Shown here: positions 37,772 through 47,698 of the stretch, in pieces | Position numbering within the stretch: position 1 is the first letter of the stretch | Layout of the letters: each line of letters opens with the position of its first letter | Source of the DNA: Streptomyces musisoli | GTDB lineage: Bacteria; Actinomycetota; Actinomycetes; Streptomycetales; Streptomycetaceae | NCBI RefSeq assembly: GCF_016741855.1 | Contig: NZ_JAERRH010000003.1 | Location: forward strand, 310,001 to 374,000 | Direction of reading: 5' to 3' | DNA length: 64,000 nucleotides | Position numbers and translations under genes: made by a program | Notes under the pieces: model-generated | Databases searched by the model: none | Told to the model about the DNA's origin: nothing | The model's input: the letters and a program-made list of their open reading frames with translations, nothing else

Positions 37772-38125
37772 TCAGCCTGCGGAAACGGTTTCCCGCACGA
37801 CGCCGTCCGCACCGGCGAGCAGTACCGGCGTCCCCGCACCCCCCAGGTCGGCCACAGCAGCCAGGTCCTCGGCAGCGACCCCCTCCGCCTCGCTCACCAC
37901 AGCCGCCGCCTCCAGCGACCGCGCCCCCGAAGCCACGGCCATGGCAACAGCCGTACGCAACGCGCTGAGCTTCAGCGAAGCCAGCTCCACCGACCCGGCG
38001 ACATACGTACGCCCGGTCTCGTCCCGTACGGCCGCCCCCTCGGGCACACCGTTGCGGGCCCGGGCGGAGCGGGCCAGGGTGACGATCTTGCGGTCCTCGG
38101 GATCAAGCGCGTTGGTCTCGGTCAT
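37772..38125 (-). CDS. Cytidine-deaminase-like protein lacking the zinc-site motifs
   Basis: 117 aa, ATG 38125. The fold outline resembles the CDA family (RKIVTLARSARARNG, AAVRDETGRTYVAGSVELASLKLSALRTAV). However, the catalytic C/H-A-E motif and the PCxxC zinc cysteines are absent; there is no Cys or His anywhere in the protein. It is probably not a working deaminase. In related genomes this small gene sits between the CBS protein gene and era, which supports it being conserved for another role. Confidence 0.75.
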   Translation of the reverse strand: MTETNALDPEDRKIVTLARSARARNGVPEGAAVRDETGRTYVAGSVELASLKLSALRTAVAMAVASGARSLEAAAVVSEAEGVAAEDLAAVADLGGAGTPVLLAGADGVVRETVSAG

Positions 38126-38153
38126 GCCCCGAGCATACGAAGCCACGGCGGGA

Positions 38154-39032
38154 TCACCCCGCCACGGGGTACATGGCACCCCGGCGCCCCTCCGGAGACG
38201 CCAGCCACTCCAGCTTCGCCGCGGTGTTCTCCTCGTCCAGCGGAGTGTGCAGCACGATCATCAGATCGGGCCGGACCGGCACCTTCATCACGGTCGACTC
38301 CACGACCAGCGACCCGACCAGCGGATGGTTCAGCTCCTTGCGGATCTGTCCCTGGTCCTCGATGTCCCGCTCGGCCCACAGGGCCCGGAACTCGGCGCTG
38401 CGGGCGGACGCCTCGGCGAGCACCGACCGGAACCCCTCGTCGTCCGGCCGGGCCGCGCACGCGGCCCGGAACTGCGCGACGACCGTGCGGGCGTTCCGCT
38501 CCCAGCTGCCGCTGCGCGACCGGTACAGCGGATCCACGAAGAAGTCGACCAGGCAGTTCTGCGTGTTGTCCGGCCGCATCCCGAGCACGATCGCCGCCGC
38601 GTCGTTGTACATCACGCAGTTGTAGTACACGTCCATGATGTGGGCCGGATACGGCATCCAGGTGTCGATCAGCCGCCGCAGCCCGTCGCACATGTCGCGC
38701 TTGTCCGGCGCCACTTGGGGTGCCGGCGGGTTCAGGTCCGCCAGCAGGTACAGGTGCCGGCGTTCGGCGTCGCTGAGCCTGAGCACCCGGGCGACGGCGT
38801 CGAGCACCTGCGGGGAGACGGAGATGTCCCGCCCCTGCTCCAGCCACTGGTACCAGGAGGCGCCCACACCGGCGAGCACGGCGACCTCTTCCCGGCGCAG
38901 TCCCGGCGTACGGCGCCGGCCGCCGCCGCCCGGCAGGCCGGCCTCCTCGGGACGGACCCGGGCCCGCCGGCTCATCAGGAACTCGCGCAGCTCGTTGCGC
39001 CGTTGACTCCTCGTCGCCCCCGCAGCAGGCAC
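38154..39032 (-). CDS. MmyB-type XRE-family transcriptional regulator
   Basis: 292 aa from GTG 39032 after GGGGGAGGG. N-terminal HTH (RRRTPGLRREEVAVLAGVGASWYQWLEQGRDI), then the MmyB-like ligand domain (LIDTWMPYPAHIMDVYYNCVMYN, RPDDEGFRSVLAEASARSAEFRALWAERD, LNHPLVGSLVVESTVM), a PAS-like pocket thought to bind fatty acids or similar. Divergent from an MFS exporter at 39109 with a palindrome between them: the same layout as at the left end of the window. Confidence 0.92.
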   Translation of the reverse strand: MPAAGATRSQRRNELREFLMSRRARVRPEEAGLPGGGGRRRTPGLRREEVAVLAGVGASWYQWLEQGRDISVSPQVLDAVARVLRLSDAERRHLYLLADLNPPAPQVAPDKRDMCDGLRRLIDTWMPYPAHIMDVYYNCVMYNDAAAIVLGMRPDNTQNCLVDFFVDPLYRSRSGSWERNARTVVAQFRAACAARPDDEGFRSVLAEASARSAEFRALWAERDIEDQGQIRKELNHPLVGSLVVESTVMKVPVRPDLMIVLHTPLDEENTAAKLEWLASPEGRRGAMYPVAG

Positions 39033-39052
39033 GTGCCCTCCCCCGTCGTCAC

Positions 39053-39069
39053 TGGTGGTGCCACCACCA
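39053..39069. promoter_or_regulatory. Palindromic candidate operator between regulator and MFS exporter
   Basis: TGGTGGTG-C-CACCACCA (39053-39069), perfect 8-bp arms, in the 76-bp gap between the divergent start codons. Likely target of the MmyB-type regulator. Confidence 0.6.
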
Positions 39070-39108
39070 CCATAAGTTCCGACTCCCCAGCCGTATTCCC
39101 ATCGCCCG

Positions 39109-40560
39109 ATGCTCGTGGACATGGCGATCGACACCACCACCCACCCGTCCGCGTCCACGGACGTACCGCTCGGCACCCCCCGGCTGTCGACGCGCGACAA
39201 GCTCGTCCTGTTCGTCCTGTGCGCGGCCCAGTTCATGGTCGCGCTGGACTTCTCCGTCCTCAACGTGGCCCTGCCGGTCCTCGGCGACGACCTCGGCATG
39301 AGCCGGTCCGCCCTCCAGTGGGCGGTCACCGCGTTCGCGCTGCCCTCCGGCGGCTTCCTGCTCCTGTTCGGCCGCATCGGCGACCTGTACGGCCGCCGCA
39401 GGCTGTTCCTGACCGGTCTGGCCGTGTTCGGCGCGGCCTCCCTGCTGGCGACGCTGGCCTGGGACCCCGCGTCCTTCCTCGCCGGCCGCGCGCTCCAGGG
39501 CCTCGGCGCGGCGGCGATCGTACCGACCGGCATGTCCCTGCTGACCACCACCTTCCCGGAGGGGCCGGCCCGGGACCGCGCCCTCGGCATCTCCGGCACG
39601 CTGCTGTCGCTGGGCTTCACCGTCGGCATGGTCGCGGGCGGTGTGCTGACGGACACGCTCGGCTGGCGCTCCACGATGGCCCTGCTCACGCTGTTCGCGC
39701 TGGTCGTCCTGCCGCTCGCGCCCGGTCTGCTGCCGGAGTCCCGTACCCCGCAGCGCCCGCGGCTGGACGTGCCCGGAGCGGTCACCGTCACCACCGGTCT
39801 GCTGTCGCTGATCTACGCCCTGTCCACGGCCGCCGACCACGGCTTCGGCCGGACGGACGTCATCAGCACGCTGATCGCCGGCCTGCTGCTGCTGACCGCG
39901 TTCACCGCGATCGAGTCCCGCTCCGCGGCGCCCCTCGTCTCGCTCCCCATGCTGCGCCGCCGCACGGTGGCCTGGGGCAACCTGGGCGGCCTGGTCACCT
40001 TCTCGATGATGTCGACGGTGGTCTTCGTGCTGACCCTGTACCTCCAGGAGGTCCTGCACCTGTCGGCGTTCGAGACGGGCCTGGTCTTCGGCGTCCAGGG
40101 CGTCCTGTCGGCCGTCGCCGGCACGTTCGCGGCCAAGGTCGTCGGCCGCTTCGGCGCCCGCCGCACCCTGGTGGGCTCGCTGACCGGTCAGGGCGCGCTG
40201 GTGGCGGCCCTGTTCCTGCTGAACGCCCACACCTGGTCGGTCTGGCTCGCCACGGCCGCCGTGTCCCTGGCGAGCATGTGCCACCTGGGCGCGATCATCT
40301 CGTACGGGATCACCGTCACCTCCGGCGTCCCGGACGAGGAGCAGGGCCTGGCCACCGGCCTGGTGACCTCCACCCAGCAGGTCGGCATCACGGTCGGCAT
40401 CCCGCTGCTGGGCGTGCTGGCCACCACCTCGGACGACCTGCTGGCCGGGGCGCGCACGGTCTTCGCCCTGGACGCCGTCGTGGTCCTCGCCGCCGCCGTC
40501 CTGGTCGGTCTCGGACTCAGGTCACGGACGGTCGAGCCGCAGCCGCTCGGCACGCGGTAG
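39109..40560 (+). CDS. MFS drug/metabolite exporter (DHA2, 14-helix type)
   Basis: 483 aa (ATG 39109; ATG 39121 equally possible, neither with a good Shine-Dalgarno). Helix 1 QFMVALDFSVLNVALPVL and motif A GRIGDLYGRRRLFLTGL mark the DHA2 exporters; the helix 5 region GFTVGMVAGGVL is an antiporter-type motif. Likely controlled by the divergent MmyB-type regulator. Its last 39 bp overlap the convergent YjbR gene. Confidence 0.9.
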   Translation: MLVDMAIDTTTHPSASTDVPLGTPRLSTRDKLVLFVLCAAQFMVALDFSVLNVALPVLGDDLGMSRSALQWAVTAFALPSGGFLLLFGRIGDLYGRRRLFLTGLAVFGAASLLATLAWDPASFLAGRALQGLGAAAIVPTGMSLLTTTFPEGPARDRALGISGTLLSLGFTVGMVAGGVLTDTLGWRSTMALLTLFALVVLPLAPGLLPESRTPQRPRLDVPGAVTVTTGLLSLIYALSTAADHGFGRTDVISTLIAGLLLLTAFTAIESRSAAPLVSLPMLRRRTVAWGNLGGLVTFSMMSTVVFVLTLYLQEVLHLSAFETGLVFGVQGVLSAVAGTFAAKVVGRFGARRTLVGSLTGQGALVAALFLLNAHTWSVWLATAAVSLASMCHLGAIISYGITVTSGVPDEEQGLATGLVTSTQQVGITVGIPLLGVLATTSDDLLAGARTVFALDAVVVLAAAVLVGLGLRSRTVEPQPLGTR

Positions 40561-40881
40561 ACCGGCGACGACCAGGTCGTACGAGTCCTCGATCAGCTCC
40601 CGGACCATCCGGTCCGGGAGTTCGCCGTCGACCGTGACGGTGTTCCAGTGCCGTTTGTTCATGTGCCAGCCGGGGACGATCAGCCCCTCGTGCTCGCCGC
40701 GCAGCCGGATCGCGTCCTCGGGGTCGCACTTGAGGTTGACCGTCAGGGGCCGTGCGTCCAGGCTCGTCAGTGCGAACATCTTGCCCAGCACCTTGAAGAC
40801 CGAGGTCTCCGGGTTGAACGGGAAGTCCTCCACGGCCGCGTTGAAGGACAGACAGAAGGCGCGCAGCTCCGGCGGGGTCAC
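40522..40881 (-). CDS. MmcQ/YjbR family protein
   Basis: 119 aa, VTPPELRAFCLSFNAAVEDFPF at the N-end and GWHMNKRHWNTVTVDG in the second half: the CyaY-like YjbR fold, a putative DNA-binding or stress protein. GTG start overlaps the stop of the CBS-domain gene (GTGA), so it is translated from that operon. Exact role unknown. Confidence 0.88.
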   Translation of the reverse strand: MTPPELRAFCLSFNAAVEDFPFNPETSVFKVLGKMFALTSLDARPLTVNLKCDPEDAIRLRGEHEGLIVPGWHMNKRHWNTVTVDGELPDRMVRELIEDSYDLVVAGLPRAERLRLDRP

Positions 40882-42179
40882 CCGGGTTCGTCCTCCTCGG
40901 CGACGGGCACGGGCACCGGCTCCACCAGCACGGTGACGATCTTGTTGCGACGGCCGGCGGCCGCCTCCGCCGTCAGCCGCAGGCGGCGGCCGTCGGGCAG
41001 GTCGACCATGGCGGAGGCACCGGCGATGGGGACCCGGCCGAGCGCCTTGGCGAGCAGTCCGCCGACGGTCTCCACGTCCTCGTCGTCGTACTCCTCCAGG
41101 CCGTACAGCTCGCCGAGGTCGGTGATGTCCAGGCGGGCCGTGACCCGGAAGCAGTCGTCGCCGAGGTCCTCCACGGGCGGCAGTTCCCGGTCGTACTCGT
41201 CGGTGATCTCGCCGACGATCTCCTCCAGGATGTCCTCGATGGTGACGATCCCGGCGGTGCCGCCGTACTCGTCGATCACGACGGCGACGTGGTTGCGTTC
41301 CTTCTGCATCTCGCGCAGCAGGTCGCCGGCGTTCTTGGTGTCGGGCACGAACACGGCCGGGCGCATGGCCGTGGACACCAGGTCGCCCTCCGCCTCCCGG
41401 TTGATGTGCGTCTTGCGGACCAGGTCCTTCAGGTACACGATCCCGACGATGTCGTCCTCGCTCTCGCCGGTGACCGGGATCCGGGAGAACCCGGAGCGCA
41501 GGGCGAGGGTGAGGGCCTGGCGGATGGTCTTGTACCGCTCGATGACGACCAGGTCGGTGCGCGGCACCATCACCTCGCGCACCAGGGTGTCGCCCAGTTC
41601 GAAGACCGAGTGCACCATGCGGCGCTCCTCGTCCTCGATCAGCGACTCCTTCTCGGCGAGGTCGACCAGCGCCCGCAGCTCCGCCTCCGAGGCGAAGGGG
41701 CCGCGCCTGAAGCCCTTGCCGGGCGTCAGCGCGTTGCCGATGAGGATCAGCAGCGAGGGGATGGGGCCCATGACCCGGGCCAGCGGCAGCAGCACGTACG
41801 CCGCCGCGGTGGCCGTGTTGAGGGGGTGCTGGCGGCCGATGGTGCGCGGGGAGACGCCGACGGCGACGTACGACACGAGCACCATCACGCCGATGGCGAC
41901 CAGCAGGGCCTGCCAGGTCGCGGTGAACTCCTGGAGGCAGGCGTAGGTCACCAGCGCCGCGGCGGCCATCTCGCAGGCCACGCGGACCAGCAGGGCCACG
42001 TTGAGGTAGCGGGTGGGGTCGGCGGCGATCTGGGCGAGCTTGGCGCTGCCCCGCCGGCCGGACTTGGCGGCCTCCTCGGCGCGGAAGCTGGAGACGCGCG
42101 CGAGGCCCGCCTCCGCGCAGGCGGCGAGCCAGGCCACGACGACCAGCGCGATCGCGCCGACCACGATCTGCACAGACAT
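40878..42179 (-). CDS. CNNM/HlyC-CorC family membrane protein with CBS pair
   Basis: 433 aa. Residues ~1-150 are a DUF21/CNNM membrane domain. Two CBS motifs follow (VREVMVPRTDLVVIERYK and MRPAVFVPDTKNAGDLL with VVIDEYGGTAGIVTIEDILEEIVGEI). The C-end is the transporter-associated CorC_HlyC domain. Members export or sense Mg2+ and other divalent ions; older annotations call them hemolysins. Located 7 bp after ybeY in the phoH-ybeY operon, its usual place. Confidence 0.92.
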   Translation of the reverse strand: MSVQIVVGAIALVVVAWLAACAEAGLARVSSFRAEEAAKSGRRGSAKLAQIAADPTRYLNVALLVRVACEMAAAALVTYACLQEFTATWQALLVAIGVMVLVSYVAVGVSPRTIGRQHPLNTATAAAYVLLPLARVMGPIPSLLILIGNALTPGKGFRRGPFASEAELRALVDLAEKESLIEDEERRMVHSVFELGDTLVREVMVPRTDLVVIERYKTIRQALTLALRSGFSRIPVTGESEDDIVGIVYLKDLVRKTHINREAEGDLVSTAMRPAVFVPDTKNAGDLLREMQKERNHVAVVIDEYGGTAGIVTIEDILEEIVGEITDEYDRELPPVEDLGDDCFRVTARLDITDLGELYGLEEYDDEDVETVGGLLAKALGRVPIAGASAMVDLPDGRRLRLTAEAAAGRRNKIVTVLVEPVPVPVAEEDEPG

Positions 42180-42186
42180 GGGCCGC

Positions 42187-42684
42187 TTACGAGACGGTCG
42201 GCGCCGGGGACGGCCCGGTCAGGCCGCGCTCGGACCGCCAACCGTCCACGATGGCGGCCTGGAGACCGAACATCTCGGCCTTCTCGTCGGGCTCCTCGTG
42301 GTCGTAGCCGAGCAGGTGCAGCACGCCGTGGACGGTGAGCAGCTGGAGCTCCTCGTCCATGGAGTGCTGCGTCGGGGCCTCCGCCCCCTGCTTGGTGGCG
42401 ACCTCCGGGCAGAGCACGATGTCGCCGAGCAGCCCCTGCGGCGGCTCCTCGTCGTCCTTCGACGGCGGCCGGAGCTCGTCCATCGGGAACGACATGACAT
42501 CGGTCGGCCCCGGCAGGTCCATCCACTGGATGTGCAGCTGCTCCATGGCGTCTTCGTCCACGACGATCACCGAGAGCTCGGAGAGCGGGTGGATGCGCAT
42601 CCGAGCGAGCGCGTAGCGGGCGATGTCGAGGATCGCCTGCTCGTCTACCTCGGTGCCGGACTCGTTGTTGACGTCGATCGACAT
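42187..42684 (-). CDS. ybeY: Endoribonuclease YbeY
   Basis: 165 aa. Metal-site motif [16 protein letters not shown] (HxxxHxxxxxH) near residue 125 and the upstream [10 protein letters not shown] are diagnostic. It is a zinc-dependent RNase in 16S rRNA 3'-end maturation and ribosome quality control, working with Era. ATG 42684, 15 bp behind phoH. Confidence 0.96.
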   Translation of the reverse strand: MSIDVNNESGTEVDEQAILDIARYALARMRIHPLSELSVIVVDEDAMEQLHIQWMDLPGPTDVMSFPMDELRPPSKDDEEPPQGLLGDIVLCPEVATKQGAEAPTQHSMDEELQLLTVHGVLHLLGYDHEEPDEKAEMFGLQAAIVDGWRSERGLTGPSPAPTVS

Positions 42685-42699
42685 GGTGGTGCCGTGTCT

Positions 42700-43770
<1,071 letters not shown>

Positions 43771-43918
43771 GGGCCGGCGCTTAAGGCCTGCGCTTCCTCC
43801 TCGTCACGGCCGCATAGCTGAGGGCGGCCTCGCGATTCCAGGGTACGACGGTGGACTGACAACCCCGTAGGGCTTTTCCCGGGCCCACATCCCACCCCAC
43901 CGCCCCGCCCCGAAAGCC

Positions 43919-44140
43919 CCCGTACGGCCACTTCCCGCCAGACAGAGCCGGAACCCCGCACGGCCACCTCTCGGCGGACCGAGTCGGGAACGCGCTGCGG
44001 CCACTTCTCGGCGGACCGGCCCGGAGACCCCGTACGACCACTTCACGGCGGACCGAGCCGGAACCCCGTAACGACCACCTCTCGGCGGACCGAGTCGGGA
44101 ACGCGCTGCGGCCACTTCTCGGCGGACCGAGTCGGGTGGG
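43919..44140. repeat. 37-bp minisatellite, six copies, upstream of phoH / downstream of the kinase
   Basis: Six imperfect copies of a ~37-bp unit around CGGCCACTTCTCGGCGGACC-GAGTCGGGAAC fill most of the 414-bp gap 43771-44184. Copies 3 and 6 and copies 2 and 5 are closest, pointing to duplication of a three-unit block. It ends in GACCGAGTCGGGTGGGTGGG, the block shared with the glyS and dnaJ ends. Non-coding. The phoH promoter must lie in 43771-43900 but was not pinned down. Confidence 0.8.
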
Positions 44141-44163
44141 TGGGTGGGCGGAATGGGGGGCCA

Positions 44164-44176
44164 GGGGCGGAGCCCC
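44164..44176 (-). terminator. GGGGC-GGA-GCCCC hairpin after the kinase gene
   Basis: Perfect 5-bp stem with a 3-base loop 8 bp beyond the kinase stop; the same short stem recurs at 58402-58470 and 31390. Confidence 0.55.
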
Positions 44177-44184
44177 CGGGGGCG

Positions 44185-45342
44185 TCAGCCGGACCGCCCG
44201 AACCCGATCGTCGGCACCGCCCGCCGCAACGGCCACGGCCGGTCCAGCCGCTCCGGCACCAGCCCCTCCAGAAACGCGTACCGCTCCAACGCCTTCGGCT
44301 CCTGCCCCGGCAAGGACTGCACGCGCCGCCACCACGCCCCGATCTCCGACCACCCCGGCGCCGACAGCGACCCCCCGAACTCCTGCACCGACAACGCGGC
44401 CGTCAGGCCCGCGAACGCCAGCCGGTCCGCCAGCGGCCACCCCGCCAGGGAACCCGTCACGAACCCGGCGACGAACACGTCCCCCGCCCCGGTCGGATCC
44501 AGCGCCTCCACGGCGATCGCGGGCACCTCGGCCGCCTCCCCCGTACGCCGGTCCACCGCGTAGGCCCCCTCCTCTCCGAGGGTCACCACGGCCACCGGCA
44601 CGTACTCGCTCAAGGCGTGCGCGGCCACCCGCGGGCAGTCCGCGCCGGTGTACCGCTTCGCCTCCTCCGCGTTGGGCAGGAACGCCTCGCAGTGCTCCAG
44701 GTCGGCCAGGCCGCACAGATCCCACGCGCCCGTCTCGTCCCAGCCGACGTCGGCGAAGATGCGGGTGCCCGCACGGGCGGCCTCGGCGATCCACGGCGCG
44801 CTGCGCCCCGGGGTGAGGGAGGCGACGGCGGCCCGCGCGCGGGGCGGGCGGGCCGGGGCCGCGTCCGGGAGGAACAGGGTCTGGGGCGGCGGCTCGTGCC
44901 CGTGGGAGACCATGGTCCGCTCGCCCTCGTACGCCATGGAGACGGTCACCGGGGAGTGCCAGCCGGGCACGGTCCGCGAGGCCGAGAGATCGATGCCCTC
45001 GCCCTGCTCCAGGGCGTCCCAGCAGTACTCGCCGTAGTGGTCGTCGCCGAAGGCCGCGGCGAGGGCGGTCCGCAGGCCGAGCCGGGCCAGGGCGGCGGCC
45101 ATGTTGGCGACCCCGCCGGGACTGGAGCCCATGCCCCGGGCCCAGGACTCGGTGCCGCGGACCGGCGCCGAGTCCAGGCCGGTGAAGATGATGTCGAGGA
45201 AGACCGTGCCGGTGAGGTAGACGTCCCAGGGCGGGTCTTCGGCGGCGCGCAGCGTGGCGAGCGGGTCGATCCGGGTCTGGTGGCGTGCTGCCTGAGTGAG
45301 GTGTTCCGGTTCCTCTCCGGTGAGGGTGTGCGACGGCGTCAC
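44185..45342 (-). CDS. PfkB-family carbohydrate kinase
   Basis: 385 aa from GTG 45342. Ribokinase fold: substrate-binding SSPGGVANMAAALARLGL early and the ATP/catalytic DPTGAGDVFVAGFV late. The first ~40 residues are a variable extension. It phosphorylates a sugar or nucleoside with ATP in the cytoplasm; the exact substrate is not clear. The neighbouring glucarate genes (71 bp upstream, same strand) raise the possibility that it takes part in sugar-acid use. Confidence 0.88.
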   Translation of the reverse strand: MTPSHTLTGEEPEHLTQAARHQTRIDPLATLRAAEDPPWDVYLTGTVFLDIIFTGLDSAPVRGTESWARGMGSSPGGVANMAAALARLGLRTALAAAFGDDHYGEYCWDALEQGEGIDLSASRTVPGWHSPVTVSMAYEGERTMVSHGHEPPPQTLFLPDAAPARPPRARAAVASLTPGRSAPWIAEAARAGTRIFADVGWDETGAWDLCGLADLEHCEAFLPNAEEAKRYTGADCPRVAAHALSEYVPVAVVTLGEEGAYAVDRRTGEAAEVPAIAVEALDPTGAGDVFVAGFVTGSLAGWPLADRLAFAGLTAALSVQEFGGSLSAPGWSEIGAWWRRVQSLPGQEPKALERYAFLEGLVPERLDRPWPLRRAVPTIGFGRSG

Positions 45343-45413
45343 GGTGCGCTCCCTGGCGTGGTGCGGTTCTGGCCAGTGTGCACCAGGTCACGCACCGCAG
45401 ACCCCTGCGCCGG

Positions 45414-46754
45414 TCACCAGCGGGGCATCACCGGTGTCCGCCAGCCGGGCCGCGCGGTCCGCATCGCCGCCGCGTCGTCGCGGTCCCGCAGCGATCCGTC
45501 GTCCTCGGCCCACCGCCGGTGCAGCCGGGCGAGTTCGTCCCGGTCCAGCTCGACGCCGAGGCCGGGCGCGTCGGACACCGCGACCCGGCCGTCCACGAAG
45601 GCGGTCCGCTCGGTGAGGACGTCCTCGGTCTGCCAGGGGTAGTGGGAGTCGCAGGCGTGGTGGAGGTCCGGGACGGTGGCGGCCACCTGGGTCATCGCGG
45701 CGAGGCTGATGCCCAGGTGCGTGTTGGAGTGCATGGACACCCCGACCCCGAACGCGGCGCAGACCGCGGCGAGCCGCTGGGTGTTGCGCAGCCCGCCCCA
45801 GTAGTGGTGGTCGCAGAGCACGACCTGCACGGCGTCGCGCGTGAACGCCTCCTTGATCTCACCGAAGGTGGTCACGCACATGTTGGTGGCGAGGGGCAGG
45901 CTCCCCCGTCGTCCGCCGCCGCCCCCGCCGGGGGCGCTCCGCGCCGCCGTCCTCAGTCCGGCGGCCACCTCCGCCATGGCGGGCGTGCCCAGGGTCGGGT
46001 CCTCCAGGTACTCCAGGACGTCGCCGAGTTCCCTCGCCACCTCGAGCGAGGTCGCGACGGACCAGGCGCCGTTGGGGTCGAGCCGCAGCGGGTGGCCGGG
46101 GAAGGCGTCGGCGAGGGCACGGACCGCGGCGATCTCCTCGTCGGGCGGGAAGACCCCGCCCTTGAGCTTGAACGACCCGAAGCCGTGCCGCTCCCGGAGC
46201 CCGCGGGCCTGTTCCACCACCCCCGCCGGGTCGAGCGCGGCGCCCCACTCGTCCGGCTCGGCGGGGACGCCCGCCGGGTGCCCGGCCCATTTGTAGAAGA
46301 GGTAGGCGCTGTACTCGACCGCGTCACGCAGCCTGCCGCCGAGCAGCGCGTGCACGGGCAGGCCGAGCGCCTTGCCCTGGGCGTCGAGGCAGGCGACCTC
46401 GAAGGCGGACAGCACGGACAGCCGCAGTTTGTCGGCGGACTGCACTCCGCGCAGCCCGCCGGCGTCCGTCCGGCCCTCGACCCCGGAGGCGTCCACGGCG
46501 AGGTCGATTCCGAAAAGCCCGTTCACATCCATGACCGAGCGGCCGGTGAGGAGTTTCGCCAGCGACCGGGCCGGTTCCAGGTACTTGGCGTCGCCGTAGG
46601 TCTCGCCGAGCCCGGTGATCCCGTCGGCGGTGACGATCTCCACGATCAGCCGGGGGGTGTACGGCTGGTGCACGCCCTGGGTGTTGAGCAGTGGGGCGTC
46701 GGCGACCAGGATCGGGGTCAGCCGCACCTCGGCGATGGTCAGGTCACGGGTCAC
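45414..46754 (-). CDS. gudD: Glucarate dehydratase (enolase superfamily)
   Basis: 446 aa from GTG 46754. N-end VRLTPILVADAPLLNTQGVHQPY and LGETYG, then SFKLKGGVFPPDEEI (catalytic Lys), LRLDPNGAW (metal Asp), TNMCVTTFGEIKEA and MHSNTHLGISLAA (catalytic His): the glucarate dehydratase subgroup. It turns glucarate/idarate into 5-dehydro-4-deoxyglucarate, substrate of the preceding gene's product. A Gly/Arg-rich insert (RSAPGGGGGGRRGS) before the NMCV motif is unusual. Confidence 0.9.
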   Translation of the reverse strand: MTRDLTIAEVRLTPILVADAPLLNTQGVHQPYTPRLIVEIVTADGITGLGETYGDAKYLEPARSLAKLLTGRSVMDVNGLFGIDLAVDASGVEGRTDAGGLRGVQSADKLRLSVLSAFEVACLDAQGKALGLPVHALLGGRLRDAVEYSAYLFYKWAGHPAGVPAEPDEWGAALDPAGVVEQARGLRERHGFGSFKLKGGVFPPDEEIAAVRALADAFPGHPLRLDPNGAWSVATSLEVARELGDVLEYLEDPTLGTPAMAEVAAGLRTAARSAPGGGGGGRRGSLPLATNMCVTTFGEIKEAFTRDAVQVVLCDHHYWGGLRNTQRLAAVCAAFGVGVSMHSNTHLGISLAAMTQVAATVPDLHHACDSHYPWQTEDVLTERTAFVDGRVAVSDAPGLGVELDRDELARLHRRWAEDDGSLRDRDDAAAMRTARPGWRTPVMPRW

Positions 46755-47698
46755 AGAGAGGCTCCTACGAGGTTGAGTCCGGCGGCGAGGAGGGCCTTCA
46801 GGTCGGCGAGGTCGGCGGGTGCGGGGTCGGTGAGCGGGGCGCGCACGGGTCCGACGCGCTGCCCGCGCAGCCGGGCCGCCGCCTTCACCAGGGACACGGC
46901 GTATCCGGGTGCGCGGTCGCGGAGTTCGACGAACGGGACGTAGAAGGCGCGCAGCAGCTTGTCGACGGTTTCGCCGTCGTCGTCGCGCAGCGCGGTGAAG
47001 AAGGCGCCGGCGATCTCCGGGGCGAAGGCGTGGACGGCGGAGGAGTAGGCGGGGACGCCGACGGCGGCGTAGGCGCGGGCCTGGATCTCGGCGGTGGCGG
47101 CGCCGTTGAAGAAGAGGAAGCCGTCGGGGGCGGCGAGGGTGAGGCGCTGGAGCCGGTCCAGGTCGCTGTGGCCGTCCTTGAGGCCGATGACGTTCGGGAT
47201 GCGGGCGATGCGGCGCAACGTCTCGACGCCGTAGGCGACCTGGCCGCGCTGGTAGGTGATCAGCGGCAGCCGGGTGCGGGCCGCGAGCCGCTCCAGCTGG
47301 GCGGCGAGGCCGTCCTGCGGGGCGTCGGTCAGATAGTGCGGCAGCACGAGCAGGGCGTCGGCGCCGGCCTGTTCGGCGATCCGCGCGAACCGGGCGGCCT
47401 GCGCCCAGCCGTATCCGGTGCCGGCCACCACGGGCACCCGGCCCGCCGCCTCCTCCACGGCGAGTGTGACGACGCTCCGGTACTCCTCCTCGTCCAGCGA
47501 GAAGAACTCGCCCGTGCCGCAGGCCGGGAAGAGGGCGCCGGGCCCGGCCGCCAGCCGGCCGGCCACATGGGCGCGGCAGCCGTCGGGATCGAGGGTGCCG
47601 TCGTCGTGGAAGGCGGTGAGCGGGAAGGACAGCACGCCGTGCGCCATCCCCTCCCGCAGTCGCCGCGCCACGTTCTGCGGAACCGGGTCGCCGCCCAC
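46751..47698 (-). CDS. 5-dehydro-4-deoxyglucarate dehydratase (DHDPS family)
   Basis: 315 aa. Lyase barrel with PACGTGEFFSL, TYQRGQ and Schiff-base Lys in GLKDGHSDL, the KDG-dehydratase subgroup. It makes 2-oxoglutarate semialdehyde from the gudD product. GTG 47698 start; its stop overlaps the gudD GTG (GTGA). The product's dehydrogenase is not in the window. Candidate operator: direct repeat ATGAATG/ATGTATG at 47715 and 47728 just upstream. Confidence 0.88.
   Translation of the reverse strand: MGGDPVPQNVARRLREGMAHGVLSFPLTAFHDDGTLDPDGCRAHVAGRLAAGPGALFPACGTGEFFSLDEEEYRSVVTLAVEEAAGRVPVVAGTGYGWAQAARFARIAEQAGADALLVLPHYLTDAPQDGLAAQLERLAARTRLPLITYQRGQVAYGVETLRRIARIPNVIGLKDGHSDLDRLQRLTLAAPDGFLFFNGAATAEIQARAYAAVGVPAYSSAVHAFAPEIAGAFFTALRDDDGETVDKLLRAFYVPFVELRDRAPGYAVSLVKAAARLRGQRVGPVRAPLTDPAPADLADLKALLAAGLNLVGASL

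Noticed and set aside
40878..42179. Hemolysin
   Set aside because: The name is historical for CNNM/CorC proteins; nothing suggests a toxin.
45414..47698. Muconate cycloisomerase or other enolase-family role for the 45414 gene
   Set aside because: The coupled 5-dehydro-4-deoxyglucarate dehydratase and the NMCVTTFGE/HSNTHLG motifs favour glucarate dehydratase.
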